From NCBI RefSeq assembly GCF_019375555.1, contig NZ_JAHXDN010000004.1:186001-250000 (forward strand): DNA of 64,000 nucleotides, read 5' to 3'. Made by a program: the position numbers and the translations under genes. This stretch comes from Roseobacter insulae (GTDB lineage Bacteria; Pseudomonadota; Alphaproteobacteria; Rhodobacterales; Rhodobacteraceae). The notes beneath the pieces are model-generated. The model saw nothing but the letters and a program-made list of their open reading frames with translations. It made no database searches and was not told the DNA's origin. Positions 1 to 8,823 of the stretch are shown here, one piece after another (the first letter of the stretch is position 1; each line of letters begins with the position of its first letter).

Positions 1-132
<132 letters not shown>

Positions 133-171
133 TTATTGGTCGAGTTAGTTTCAAAAACTGGAAAGATAGTA

Positions 172-1092
172 ATGGATCGGCGGATCAAGTTTCGTCACAT
201 TGAATGCTTCGTTGAAATCGCGCGCGAACAAAGCTTCAAAGCCGCGGCAGGCAAGCTGTTTCTGACCCAACCCGCCATTTCGAAAACGTTGAAGGAACTG
301 GAGGAAATCCTCGGCGTGTCGTTGATGACGCGCAGCCGTTCCGGCGTGTGCCTGACAAAGCAGGGAGAGGTGTTCTTGCACTTCGCGCAAATGTCACTTG
401 CCAGCCTGCAGCAGGGTCTTGACGGGATCGAACGCGAAGGTGAATTGGCCCAGGAGACGCTGTCAATCGGTCTGTGGCCGAGTGTCGCCGCCTGGTTCAT
501 GCCTGCCGTCGCAACCGAGTTTGCAAGCCTTGCGCCGCACGCTGTTCTGCGCATTATCGACGCGCCGCACAACTTCCTGATCGACCGTCTGCGCCTTGGC
601 GAGCTTGATCTCGTGATCGGGCACCTGGGCCAGCCCGATACGATGCAGGGCATCTCTTTCACTCAACTATACAACGAGCATGTCACGGTTGTCGTGCGTG
701 CACGTCACCCGATATTGCAAAACCCCGACCTCGCCCAGATTGCAGACTGGCCGGTAATCTACCCCCCCAAGGGCGCAGCCATTCGGCCCCTTGTCGAACG
801 GCTGATGATCGCGCAGGGCCTCGGGCATATTCCCAATCGGCTGGAAGCGGTCTCGGGCGCATTTGGTCTCGCCTATACGCTGCAAACCGATGCCGTATGG
901 ATCATTTCCCATGGTGTGGTTGCAAATGAAATCGCCGACGGCAGGTTGGTGGAATTGCCATTTGAGACCAGTGTTACGCAAGGCCCTGTCGGTTTGATGT
1001 CTCGTCCCGAGGCGACAACCACGCCGGTCCGGCAGGTGTTTAACATTGCGGTGCAGAACGTCCTCTCCCGCGAAAAGCGTCCTTCGGCCTAA
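172..1092 (+). CDS. LysR-family regulator, PcaQ-type, divergent from pobA
   Basis: 306 aa. The N-terminal winged helix-turn-helix (about residues 4-65: RHIECFVEIAREQSFKAAA, then LTQPAISKTLKELE) is followed by a LysR substrate-binding domain. The ATG at 172 is preferred to an upstream in-frame TTG at 136 because the protein then starts MDRRIKFRHIECF, as in PcaQ-type regulators. It is divergent from pobA and so probably controls it in response to 4-hydroxybenzoate or a ring-cleavage intermediate (inference). Its 3' end overlaps that of the next LysR gene by 4 bp, tail to tail. Both regulators look like PcaQ paralogues. Confidence 0.85.
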   Translation: MDRRIKFRHIECFVEIAREQSFKAAAGKLFLTQPAISKTLKELEEILGVSLMTRSRSGVCLTKQGEVFLHFAQMSLASLQQGLDGIEREGELAQETLSIGLWPSVAAWFMPAVATEFASLAPHAVLRIIDAPHNFLIDRLRLGELDLVIGHLGQPDTMQGISFTQLYNEHVTVVVRARHPILQNPDLAQIADWPVIYPPKGAAIRPLVERLMIAQGLGHIPNRLEAVSGAFGLAYTLQTDAVWIISHGVVANEIADGRLVELPFETSVTQGPVGLMSRPEATTTPVRQVFNIAVQNVLSREKRPSA

Positions 1093-1997
1093 CCGCATTT
1101 CGACGCGTTCTGAAGCGCGGCGATCAGGGCCTCCGCCTCGGGCGAGGCTGCTTCATCAGCACGTCGGCTGATACCCACCGGGCCCGCGAGCATCGGTGCA
1201 TCCAAATCAAGCGCACGCAGCAACCCATTGTGCAACTCTTCGCGAATGACTCCCTTGGAAATGAACCAGATCGCATCGGATTCCAGTAAGATATGACGTG
1301 AAAAGGCCAAGGACACGCTTTCAAAAATCGGGCGCGCGTCGCTGGCGCCAACACTGACGAGATAGGATCTCACCAGCTGGTGAATGACCGCCCCGGATGG
1401 TGGCAGGATAAGGGGATAGGACAGAAAAGCCTCACTGTCCGGCCGACACGTCAGGGGATGATCGTGGCGCACCACGGCTACCACGTTCTCCGCGTGAAGC
1501 TGCTGAAACGTCAGGCCCGTCATGCTGTCGGGGTCGGCCATACGGCCCACGACGATGTCCAGCGCGCCTGCCCGCAGTTGTGACAGCAAGAACCAGTTGG
1601 GTCCTGTCGACACGCGCAAAACACAGGATGGCATCAGCCTTTGCAGGTCCAGGGCCGCAGTAGGCACGAGCGTCGTTGCCGTTGTCGGCAAGGCCCCGAC
1701 GCTCAGCTTCGATATGTTCCGATGCGCCGCACGGGCAGACGTCTGCGCCCGGTCGAGCTCGTTTAGTGCGGCAGCGCCCAGGCGTTGGAAAATCACCCCT
1801 GAAGCATTCAGAAACAACCGGCGGTTCCGGCGATCGAACAGGGGCACACCGACAATGCTTTCCAGTTCCTTCAGTGTCTTGGAAACCGCGGGCTGTGTCA
1901 CGCCCAACTCTGCCGAAGCGCTGACCACCGATCCGGTACGGGCGACTTCGAGAAATGTGGACAAGTGTCGAAGGCGCAATCTTGGGTCTATTTTCAT
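1089..1997 (-). CDS. pcaQ: LysR-family regulator of protocatechuate catabolism, PcaQ
   Basis: 302 aa, starting MKIDPRLRLRHLSTFLEVAR. The helix-turn-helix is at about residues 8-65 (LGVTQPAVSKTLKELE) with the effector domain following. It is divergent from pcaCHG, the position of pcaQ in rhizobia and roseobacters. In those organisms PcaQ activates the pca operon with beta-carboxy-cis,cis-muconate or gamma-carboxymuconolactone as co-inducer. A 16-bp sequence one mismatch from the published PcaQ consensus overlaps its own start codon, implying autoregulation plus activation of pcaC. The neighbouring LysR at 172-1092 is similar, so which one is functionally PcaQ rests on position. Confidence 0.8.
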   Translation of the reverse strand: MKIDPRLRLRHLSTFLEVARTGSVVSASAELGVTQPAVSKTLKELESIVGVPLFDRRNRRLFLNASGVIFQRLGAAALNELDRAQTSARAAHRNISKLSVGALPTTATTLVPTAALDLQRLMPSCVLRVSTGPNWFLLSQLRAGALDIVVGRMADPDSMTGLTFQQLHAENVVAVVRHDHPLTCRPDSEAFLSYPLILPPSGAVIHQLVRSYLVSVGASDARPIFESVSLAFSRHILLESDAIWFISKGVIREELHNGLLRALDLDAPMLAGPVGISRRADEAASPEAEALIAALQNASKCG

Positions 1998-2011
1998 AAC
2001 TCTGAGGTTAA
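1996..2011. promoter_or_regulatory. PcaQ-box-like operator
   Basis: ATAACTCTGAGGTTAA matches the described PcaQ consensus ATAACC-N4-GGTTAA at 11 of 12 defined bases. It covers the start codon of the leftward LysR gene and lies about 77 bp before the pcaC start codon, the expected place for a divergent LysR operator. Confidence 0.7.
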
Positions 2012-2087
2012 TGAAAATACCGAAACTCTCAATATTAATTCATATCGCGATTTGCTTTAATCCCGAGCAGACAGGGAGACCAGCGTT

Positions 2088-2507
2088 ATGGGAAAGAAAT
2101 CTGACACCGGCATGTCCGTGCGTCGACGGGTTTTGGGGGATGCGCATGTGGATCAGGCGGAAGCCGCCAAGACATCTTTTGATGCGCCCTTCCAGACCCT
2201 GATCACCGAAGGTGCCTGGGGTACGGTCTGGGCATCCGACGCCATTTCCCTGCGGGAACGTTCCATGATCACACTCGCCTTGTTGGCAGCCACCGGAAAC
2301 TTCGAGGAGATCCCCATGCATATCCGCGCTACCGCGAACACCGGCGCCAGCCGGCAGGACGTGCAAGAGGCTTTTCAGCATGTCGCGATATATGCCGGGG
2401 TGCCGCGCGCCAACCACGCATTGAAGCTGGCAAAGGCAACCTACGCCGAGATGGACAAGACAAAGCGACCAAGCGGTCAGACAAGCCCGTCGGAAGGAGA
2501 AGGCTGA
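2088..2507 (+). CDS. pcaC: 4-carboxymuconolactone decarboxylase
   Basis: 139 aa, one CMD (AhpD-like) domain. Visible features are LRERSMITLALLAATGNFEEI, then MHIRATANTGASRQDVQEAFQHVAIYAGVPRAN, the conserved active-site helices of gamma-carboxymuconolactone decarboxylase. The enzyme decarboxylates 4-carboxymuconolactone to beta-ketoadipate enol-lactone in the protocatechuate branch. The last codons abut pcaH (stop followed at once by the pcaH ATG), so translation is coupled. The family is usually encoded as pcaDC or fused PcaCD; here pcaC stands without pcaD. Confidence 0.93.
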   Translation: MGKKSDTGMSVRRRVLGDAHVDQAEAAKTSFDAPFQTLITEGAWGTVWASDAISLRERSMITLALLAATGNFEEIPMHIRATANTGASRQDVQEAFQHVAIYAGVPRANHALKLAKATYAEMDKTKRPSGQTSPSEGEG

Positions 2508-3236
2508 ATGAAAACCGATGGCCCGTTCTACCAAAGAGACCGCACATGGCATCCCCCGGCCCTGTCCCGCGACTACAAGACATCTGTTTCGCGGTCGCCG
2601 AAATACCCGTTGATCAGCCTTGAAACCACGGTCTCCGAAACCACCGGGCCGGTTTTCGGCCATGGAGATATTGCCGCTTCCGACAATGACCTGCTGACGA
2701 ATTACGCCGCATCCGGTGAAAGCCCCATTGGCGAGCGGATCATTCTGCATGGTCAGGTTCTGGATGAAAACAGACGGCCGGTTCCCGATACGCTCCTTGA
2801 ACTGTGGCAGGCAAATGCGGGTGGCAGGTACCGGCACAAGAAAGATACCTATCTGGCCCCGGTTGACCCCAATTTCGGGGGCTGCGGCCGCACCCTTACC
2901 GATGCCAACGGCTACTATTGTTTCCGCACGGTCAAACCGGGCGCATATCCATGGCGCAATTGGATCAATAGCTGGCGCCCCGCCCATATCCATCTATCGA
3001 TCTTTGGCACGGCTTTCGCACAACGCCTGATCACGCAGCTGTATTTTGAGGGTGATCCGCTGATCGACAAATGCCCTATTGTCCAGACGATCCCGGACGA
3101 GAAGGCGCGTGCACAGCTTGTCGCGCGTCTGGATTTAAACGCAACCATCCCGCTCGACGCCATCGCCTATCGTTTTGACATTGTCCTGCGCGGTCGGCGG
3201 TCAACTCTGTTTGAAAACCGGCAGGAGGGAAACTGA
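2508..3236 (+). CDS. pcaH: Protocatechuate 3,4-dioxygenase beta subunit
   Basis: 242 aa, the usual length. An N-terminal dioxygenase_N segment (residues 1-60) precedes the intradiol core. The core contains [18 protein letters not shown], then the iron-binding stretch [19 protein letters not shown], where Tyr and the two His of HIH are family iron ligands. The beta subunit carries the non-haem Fe(III) that cleaves protocatechuate to 3-carboxy-cis,cis-muconate. It is the second gene of pcaCHG, starting directly after the pcaC stop. Confidence 0.96.
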   Translation: MKTDGPFYQRDRTWHPPALSRDYKTSVSRSPKYPLISLETTVSETTGPVFGHGDIAASDNDLLTNYAASGESPIGERIILHGQVLDENRRPVPDTLLELWQANAGGRYRHKKDTYLAPVDPNFGGCGRTLTDANGYYCFRTVKPGAYPWRNWINSWRPAHIHLSIFGTAFAQRLITQLYFEGDPLIDKCPIVQTIPDEKARAQLVARLDLNATIPLDAIAYRFDIVLRGRRSTLFENRQEGN

Positions 3237-3239
3237 CCG

Positions 3240-3860
3240 ATGACACAGGAGCTTGATTACCTCAGGGAGACACCGTCGCAGACGGCCGGGCCTTATGTTC
3301 ATATCGGCCTGTCGCCGGGCGCAGCCGGGTTCGATATCTACGACCACCAGCTGGGCGGTGATATTGCGGGGCCTCATGCCAAGGGCGAGCGCATTCGCGT
3401 CGAAGGCATGGTCATCGACGGGACCGGCAGCCCGATCAAGGATGTTCTTCTGGAAGCGTGGCAGGCGAATGCCGATGGCTTTTACGCCCATCCCGAGCAG
3501 GCGGGCTCTGTGGAGGAAGGCTTCCGCGGATGGGGGCGTGTGATCAGCGATTTCGACACCGGCAACTGGGGGTTTGACACGATCAAGCCCGGGCTTGTCG
3601 ACACCGGCACGGGTCAGAATATGGCGCCGCATCTCAATTTCTGGATCGTCGCGCGAGGGATCAATCTGGGCCTGAATACCCGAATGTACTTTTCCGACGA
3701 GGCTGAGGCCAATGCGGTCGATCCCGTGCTTAACCTGATCGAATGGGAACGGCGCAGAGACACGCTGATCGCAACACGCAGCGAACGAAACGGCAAGCCC
3801 GTCTACAGGTTCGACATCCGGCTGCAGGGCGATGACGAAACGGTGTTTTTCGACATCTGA
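3240..3860 (+). CDS. pcaG: Protocatechuate 3,4-dioxygenase alpha subunit
   Basis: 206 aa. Begins LRETPSQTAGPYVHIGL, the alpha-subunit signature, followed by LLEAWQANADGFYAHP and an intradiol beta-sandwich fold without the HIH iron ligands (APHLNFWIVARGINL instead), as expected for the structural alpha subunit. It is three bases downstream of pcaH. No pcaB follows, unlike the common pcaDCHGB order: the next gene is on the opposite strand. Confidence 0.96.
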   Translation: MTQELDYLRETPSQTAGPYVHIGLSPGAAGFDIYDHQLGGDIAGPHAKGERIRVEGMVIDGTGSPIKDVLLEAWQANADGFYAHPEQAGSVEEGFRGWGRVISDFDTGNWGFDTIKPGLVDTGTGQNMAPHLNFWIVARGINLGLNTRMYFSDEAEANAVDPVLNLIEWERRRDTLIATRSERNGKPVYRFDIRLQGDDETVFFDI

Positions 3861-4006
3861 CCGCAGTGATGATCGCCGCTCTCCCTTTGGCGGCGAACCG
3901 TCACATCAGCAGCATGACGATGGTCTCTGCCGCCCGTATCGACGCCCATTCTTTCAGCCCGCGCGACACCACCGGTGCCGCGCCTCCGAACGATGGCGGT
4001 CCGTTA

Positions 4007-5317
4007 TCATGCTTCGCGGAATGCGCGGTTCAGGTAGTCCATCAGTGGCTTGACCAGAAAGCTGAGCGGTGTCCTTTCTTCGGACTTGATGAACAGCTGT
4101 ACCGGCATCCCGGGCAGAAGCTCCTGCCCCTGCAACTTGGCCAGTTCATGCATGTTCGGCTTGATGCGGGCCCGGTAATAGCTGTTGCCCGTGGTTTCGT
4201 CTGAAAAAACATCTGCGGACAGATTTGACACCTCTCCCGATATGGCGGGCGTCGTGCGCTGACTGAACGAGGTGAACCGCAGGGACGTCTCCTGCCCGAC
4301 AAACACCTGGTCGATGTTGCTGGACGGAATGCGCGCCGAAACGACCAGTGGCTGATCCTGCGGCACCACATACATGATCGGCGCAGCGGGCTGGATCACG
4401 GATTGCAGGGCGAAAACGGTGTTGCCATAAACGATGCCGCTGACCGGCGTCCGGATATCAAGGCGCGACAGGGTCTCGCGCAGGGACAAGGCGCGTTCCG
4501 TCAACTCGACCTCTTGCGGTTGCAGGTCCCGCAATGCCGAAATCGCCTCTTCGCGCCGCGTTGTCTTCAGCCGAAGCTTTTCGATATTCAACGCAGCGAT
4601 CTGGCCATTCAACTGCGCCTTGCGCGCGGCAAGACGCCCCAATTCGCCGGTGATGCCCGCAGCATCGCGGCGCAGGGTTGTCACGCGCGATGCCTGCATC
4701 AGGCCCTTGCTCAGCAGTTCTTCGGCGCTGTTTTTCTCGTCGGTGACCAGCTGTTGTTGTTCTTCCAGTGCCGCCAGTTGGGCCTCGGTACCCAGAATTT
4801 CATTCCCGATCTGATCGACCTGCTCTGCAAGCTGCGCCATTTCTTTTTCGAGAGAGACGGCACGTGCGCGGAAGAGGTTCATTTGCCCTTGGATCAAGTC
4901 GGCCACGTCCGGGAACGCCTGTGCCAGAGCGGCCAGATCCGTGCCGATCTCGATTTGCGGCAGGTCGTCTCTTTCAGCCTGCAGACGAGCTTTGCGCACC
5001 AGAAGTTCGTGCAACTGAGCCTGCACAACCGTCAGTTCGGATCGCAGAAGTCGCCCATCCAGCCGGATCAACACGTCACCTGCTGCCACGTGGTCGTCGT
5101 TCTTGACCAGAATTTCGCCAACAACACCGCCCTCCGGATGCTGAATGATCTGCCTGTTGGATTCCACTTCAACCATGCCTTCGGCGACAACGGCGGCCGC
5201 GATCTCGGTTTGGGTGCTCCATATCCCGACGACACCGACCAGCAGCAGCAAGGCGGCGAATCCGATTGCCAGGGGTTTTTGGGCGCTCCACGTGGTTTTC
5301 ACATCCTGTTCGTTCAT
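4007..5317 (-). CDS. Type I secretion membrane-fusion protein, HlyD/PrtE family
   Basis: 436 aa. One N-terminal membrane segment (about residues 15-32, LAIGFAALLLLVGVVGIW) precedes a lipoyl-like half (VVAEGMVEVESNRQIIQHPEGGVV). A long Gln/Glu/Leu coiled coil follows (about 95-260), then the second lipoyl half and beta-barrel (LDIRTPVSGIVYGNTVFALQ) and the C-terminal ELLPGMPVQLFI motif. It bridges the inner-membrane ABC exporter to a TolC-type outer-membrane channel. Its start overlaps the ABC gene stop (ATGA), so the two are co-translated. No outer-membrane component is nearby. Confidence 0.92.
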   Translation of the reverse strand: MNEQDVKTTWSAQKPLAIGFAALLLLVGVVGIWSTQTEIAAAVVAEGMVEVESNRQIIQHPEGGVVGEILVKNDDHVAAGDVLIRLDGRLLRSELTVVQAQLHELLVRKARLQAERDDLPQIEIGTDLAALAQAFPDVADLIQGQMNLFRARAVSLEKEMAQLAEQVDQIGNEILGTEAQLAALEEQQQLVTDEKNSAEELLSKGLMQASRVTTLRRDAAGITGELGRLAARKAQLNGQIAALNIEKLRLKTTRREEAISALRDLQPQEVELTERALSLRETLSRLDIRTPVSGIVYGNTVFALQSVIQPAAPIMYVVPQDQPLVVSARIPSSNIDQVFVGQETSLRFTSFSQRTTPAISGEVSNLSADVFSDETTGNSYYRARIKPNMHELAKLQGQELLPGMPVQLFIKSEERTPLSFLVKPLMDYLNRAFREA

Positions 5318-7044
5318 TTCGACACCGTCATGGACACAACTTGTGCCCCTTCTTTCGTTCTGCTCAACATGCTCTTGATGACCTCATCGCGGGGCCCCGA
5401 AGCCTTGATGCGCCCTTCGTCGAGAATGATCAGCCGGTCACATTCCGACAGCGCCGCCGTGCGATGGGTCATGATGATCACTGCCTTGTCGGTATCGCGG
5501 AAATCGCGGATGGTCTGGTTCAATGCCGCCGACCCGTCCGCATCGAGCGCCGAATTGGGCTCGTCTAGAACAAGAAGCAGCGGGTCGTTGTAAAGTGCAC
5601 GCGCCAGTGCAACCCGCTGCTTCTGGCCGCCCGATAACTGGATGTCATTCTCCGCGACCCTTGTGTCGTAGCCGTTTGGCAGCGAGAGGATAAACTGATG
5701 CGCGTTGGCACGCTTGGCAGCCTCGACGATCTTGTCGTCATCGGGGTCGCTGGACATCCGGGCGATGTTCTGCGCGATGCTCCCCTCAAAGAGCGTAACG
5801 TCCTGCGGCAGGTACCCAACATAGCTGCCGAAACTGTCCGGGTCATAGTGACTGATTTCGGCACCTCCCAGACGGACGTCGCCTGCAGTTGGCGGTATCA
5901 ACCCGAGAAGTGTCTCGGCAACCGTCGATTTCCCTGCGCCGCTGCGGCCAATCACGCCCAGAACCTGCCCCGGGCCCACGGAGAAGGAGACATTCTGCAG
6001 GATAGGCTGCCGTGTGACCGTGGCCATCACCGTGACCTTGGACACGGTGACATCGGCGGTCGGGCGGGGCAATCGCAACATCTTCGGGTCGGGCGGGACT
6101 TTCACCAACAGGCGCGACAAGGATCGCCAAGCGGCGCGCGCGCGCTGCAGCAGGTACCATTGGGAAAGCAGCTTTTCGATGGGTGCCAACGCCCGCCCCA
6201 GAAGGATCGAGCTTGCGATCATAGCCCCCCCGGTCAGGTCACCGCGCAGCGTCAGAAAAGCGCCGACCGCCAGAATGGCGGATTGTAGAAACAAACGAAA
6301 GCTTTTGGTGGCGGCAGTCGTCAGGCCGGAATGATCGGCATTTCGAATGCTCTGCTCCAGCGCTGTGTTGCGCATTTTTTGCCACTGGCTGACCGTCGCT
6401 TCACGCATGCCCAACGCGCGCACCAGATCGCTGTGCTCGCAGGATTTATCTGCAAAATGCTGGGCCGCAAACCCGGAAGAATGGGCATTTGCGGATCTGT
6501 CCCGCGTCAGGAAGTTATGCGCAAGAGTGATCGCAACAAGAACAGCAGCGCCGCCGACAGCGACCCACCCCAACACGGGATGAAACACGAAGATCACCGC
6601 AATGAAAAGCGGCGACCACGGCACGTCGAACAGGGCCAGCATCACCGGCGACGACAGGACGCTCTGAACCTGCGACAGGTCGCGCAGCCCGGATTTTGCT
6701 ACTTTTCCCGGCGGCGCGGATTGCGACAGTTTGAGGACCGCCCGAAAAACGCGGGCATCCAACACTGTCTGAAAACGGGCCGAAAAGCGGGTCAACAAGC
6801 GCCCGCGGGCAAACTCCAGCACCCCGAAGAACAGATACAGCACCGCAACAAGCGAGAAGAGCGCCACAAGTGTTTCCTGGGAACCCGATGCGAGGACACG
6901 GTCATAGACCTGCAGCATGAATAGCGGACCGGTCAGCATAAGCAGGTTGACAAAAACGCTGAACAGAAATGTGGCAGCCAATAACCGCGATCCGGTCTGA
7001 CGGGCGATGCGCAGTTCGCACGGGCCATGATTTGAGTGTGTCAC
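5314..7044 (-). CDS. Type I secretion ABC transporter, permease-ATPase, PrtD family
   Basis: 576 aa. An N-terminal transmembrane domain (about residues 20-300) carries LMLTGPLFMLQVYDRVL, typical of PrtD/LapB-like exporters without a peptidase-C39 domain. The nucleotide-binding domain shows Walker A GRSGAGKST, signature LSGGQKQRVALARAL, Walker B LLLVLDEPNSALD and switch histidine in MTHR. It exports unfolded proteins with C-terminal signals directly to the medium. It sits upstream of its HlyD partner and immediately downstream of a CAP-domain protein, the likely substrate. Confidence 0.94.
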   Translation of the reverse strand: MTHSNHGPCELRIARQTGSRLLAATFLFSVFVNLLMLTGPLFMLQVYDRVLASGSQETLVALFSLVAVLYLFFGVLEFARGRLLTRFSARFQTVLDARVFRAVLKLSQSAPPGKVAKSGLRDLSQVQSVLSSPVMLALFDVPWSPLFIAVIFVFHPVLGWVAVGGAAVLVAITLAHNFLTRDRSANAHSSGFAAQHFADKSCEHSDLVRALGMREATVSQWQKMRNTALEQSIRNADHSGLTTAATKSFRLFLQSAILAVGAFLTLRGDLTGGAMIASSILLGRALAPIEKLLSQWYLLQRARAAWRSLSRLLVKVPPDPKMLRLPRPTADVTVSKVTVMATVTRQPILQNVSFSVGPGQVLGVIGRSGAGKSTVAETLLGLIPPTAGDVRLGGAEISHYDPDSFGSYVGYLPQDVTLFEGSIAQNIARMSSDPDDDKIVEAAKRANAHQFILSLPNGYDTRVAENDIQLSGGQKQRVALARALYNDPLLLVLDEPNSALDADGSAALNQTIRDFRDTDKAVIIMTHRTAALSECDRLIILDEGRIKASGPRDEVIKSMLSRTKEGAQVVSMTVSK

Positions 7045-7097
7045 GATGTATCTCGATAAATAAGTGTTAGTGAAATTGATTTTCGGTGTCGGAGACT

Positions 7098-7121
7098 GGG
7101 AGGGGGCGCATCCCCCCTCCC
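7098..7121 (-). terminator. GC-rich hairpin downstream of the CAP-protein gene
   Basis: GGGAGGGGG and CCCCCTCCC form a 9-bp stem with a 6-nt loop, 11 bases after the stop codon of the leftward CAP gene and before the exporter gene. No T-run follows, so it may attenuate or stabilise rather than end transcription. Confidence 0.5.
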
Positions 7122-7131
7122 AAGGAAAACA

Positions 7132-8280
7132 TCAGGCCATCTCGGAGCAGTGACAGCAATCAGGTTGCCAATCGATCTGCGTCAACATCTCGCTGACCTG
7201 AGCGAGAAAGGCATCAACATCAAAGCTCAGCTCTGGCGCGTCAGCAGCTGCCTCATCCTCATCTCTGTCATCAGACGCCGCCACCATCGTGAGGCCCTCG
7301 GCCTCATCGTTCTCGCCTTCGATGCCATAGAAGTTGAAGTCTATGGTAACGTCGCGGAAGTTCACGAAGATGACGCCGTCTCCCTCAAGTCCGCAGGCTG
7401 CCATGTCTTCTTCGGCGGGATCGTCTGCGTCCTCGTCGGCAGGGGTATCCTCGCCGCCGGCGGTGTCTACCGGGCCTTCTTCGGTGTCGTCGTCCTGCAT
7501 GTCATCTGCCGCCGGGTCTTCTGTGTCCGCCGTTTCAACGGGCACTTCTTCGGGGGTCTCCGCCGTCTCGTCGCCGTCAACCGAATCGACGGGTTCACCC
7601 GCACCGTCTGCATCCGGCGTATCATCGGTTTCCGCCGTATCAACGGGGGGCTCTTCGCCGTCGTCCGGCATGTTCACGGTATCCACTGGCGAGTCGTCGT
7701 CGGTAACCTCGGGCACCTCCGCCGGTTCCGCTGTATTAACTGGGTTCGCAACGGCGTCGTCAGGAACGGAGTCGTCCATATCGGACGTGACAACCGGCGT
7801 TTCCGTGGCATCCACGGGCGCCGGGTCGTCCGCATCTGTTGTTGCAAAATTCTGGGTGACCATAACGGAATCGAAGGTGCTTCCGGACGTGAAATCTCCC
7901 TGTTCGATGCCAATGCCGATTTCATCGAAATTCGGGTTCAGGATATTGGCCCTGTGACCGGGGCTGCGCATCAGGCTATCGTGGATTTGTTCCACGTCGT
8001 CTTCGAGGCCCGGATCGCCTCGTTCGCTTTGCCATCCGATGTTTTCGCCAGATCGCCAGGCACCCTCGAATTCGAAACCCGCACGCTCCATGCGATCCGT
8101 CGGGCTGGAACCGCCAACGCCTGTATGGGAAAACTGGTTTGAACCGAGCATCCATGAACTATGATCCTCTGATGCGTCGTTCAGCCTGTCATCGAATGTG
8201 AGAGGTTGCACGCCAACGGCCGCTCGCTCTTCATTGATCAGGTTAAGCATGAGTTGCTCGAGTGCATTTGCTTGAGACAT
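7132..8280 (-). CDS. CAP-domain (SCP/PR1-like) protein with acidic repeat region; putative type I secretion substrate
   Basis: 382 aa. Residues 5-145 form a CAP domain (LINEERAAVGVQPL, SSWMLGSNQFSHTG, MRSPGHRANILNPNFDEIGIG) as in secreted SCP-like proteins. Residues 150-290 are a low-complexity, Asp/Glu/Pro/Thr-rich stretch with about seven irregular units built on PV-D/N/E-T/S-A/V. The C-terminal 90 residues are again structured (VIFVNFRDVTIDFNFYG) and end in a short Cys-rich tail (DCCHCSEMA). There is no signal peptide and no RTX nonapeptide, yet a type I exporter follows directly. The start at 8280 has a good ribosome site (GGAAGA). Function of the protein is unknown. Confidence 0.82.
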   Translation of the reverse strand: MSQANALEQLMLNLINEERAAVGVQPLTFDDRLNDASEDHSSWMLGSNQFSHTGVGGSSPTDRMERAGFEFEGAWRSGENIGWQSERGDPGLEDDVEQIHDSLMRSPGHRANILNPNFDEIGIGIEQGDFTSGSTFDSVMVTQNFATTDADDPAPVDATETPVVTSDMDDSVPDDAVANPVNTAEPAEVPEVTDDDSPVDTVNMPDDGEEPPVDTAETDDTPDADGAGEPVDSVDGDETAETPEEVPVETADTEDPAADDMQDDDTEEGPVDTAGGEDTPADEDADDPAEEDMAACGLEGDGVIFVNFRDVTIDFNFYGIEGENDEAEGLTMVAASDDRDEDEAAADAPELSFDVDAFLAQVSEMLTQIDWQPDCCHCSEMA

Positions 8281-8823
8281 GATTTCTTCCTTGTTCTGGT
8301 GATCTGGCGCCCCTGCCAGAGGGAAACCGGTTTATTGTCCTGCTGCCCCGGTTGGCGCACCATTCTGCGGGCGCATCCCAACTGGATCCGGGCACATGCT
8401 GTACCCGGAGAAACGCGCCAGCGACCGGAGTGGGACGCTGACGATTGATGCTGCATAAAGAGGAAAATACAGCGCGAGCGATCATGGTGATACTTCCCTG
8501 ACCGTCGCGGCGACGCTAATTTGCGAGGTCATTTGCGGTCAAGCAGAGGCCGGGGCCAACCAGATTTCCAGCTTCATTCTGCCGGATACGACCGGGCGTC
8601 GGCGTAATCTCGCGACGTGGGGTCTGGCGCAGCAGGAACGCGCCACATCTCTGCGAGGGTTTCGGTAGGAAACTGCTGGCAATACAGGTGTATTCTCGAC
8701 TGACGGACGTCACAGGAAATTATAATCCATGACGCCGGTGCCTGCGTGCCAATGCTAAACGACGTCACCCCGGGCTTGTTGCCTTCCCGAGAGCTGTAAT
8801 CGCTCCGGGAAGGCACAGTCGTT
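8281..8823. other. Intergenic region, no gene recognised
   Basis: Contains the upstream region of the CAP gene and the tail of the BCCT gene. Short open frames on both strands have no recognisable domain or ribosome site. The only structure seen is the hairpin listed at 8781-8814. Confidence 0.5.
8781..8814 (-). terminator. Hairpin after the BCCT gene
   Basis: GCCTTCCCG and CGGGAAGGC pair as a 9-bp stem around a 16-nt loop, starting 9 bases beyond the leftward BCCT stop codon. No clear T-run follows on the minus strand. Confidence 0.5.

Noticed and set aside
4403..5593. A 396-codon open frame opposite the HlyD gene
   Set aside because: Lies over the coiled-coil region of the membrane-fusion gene; no domain.
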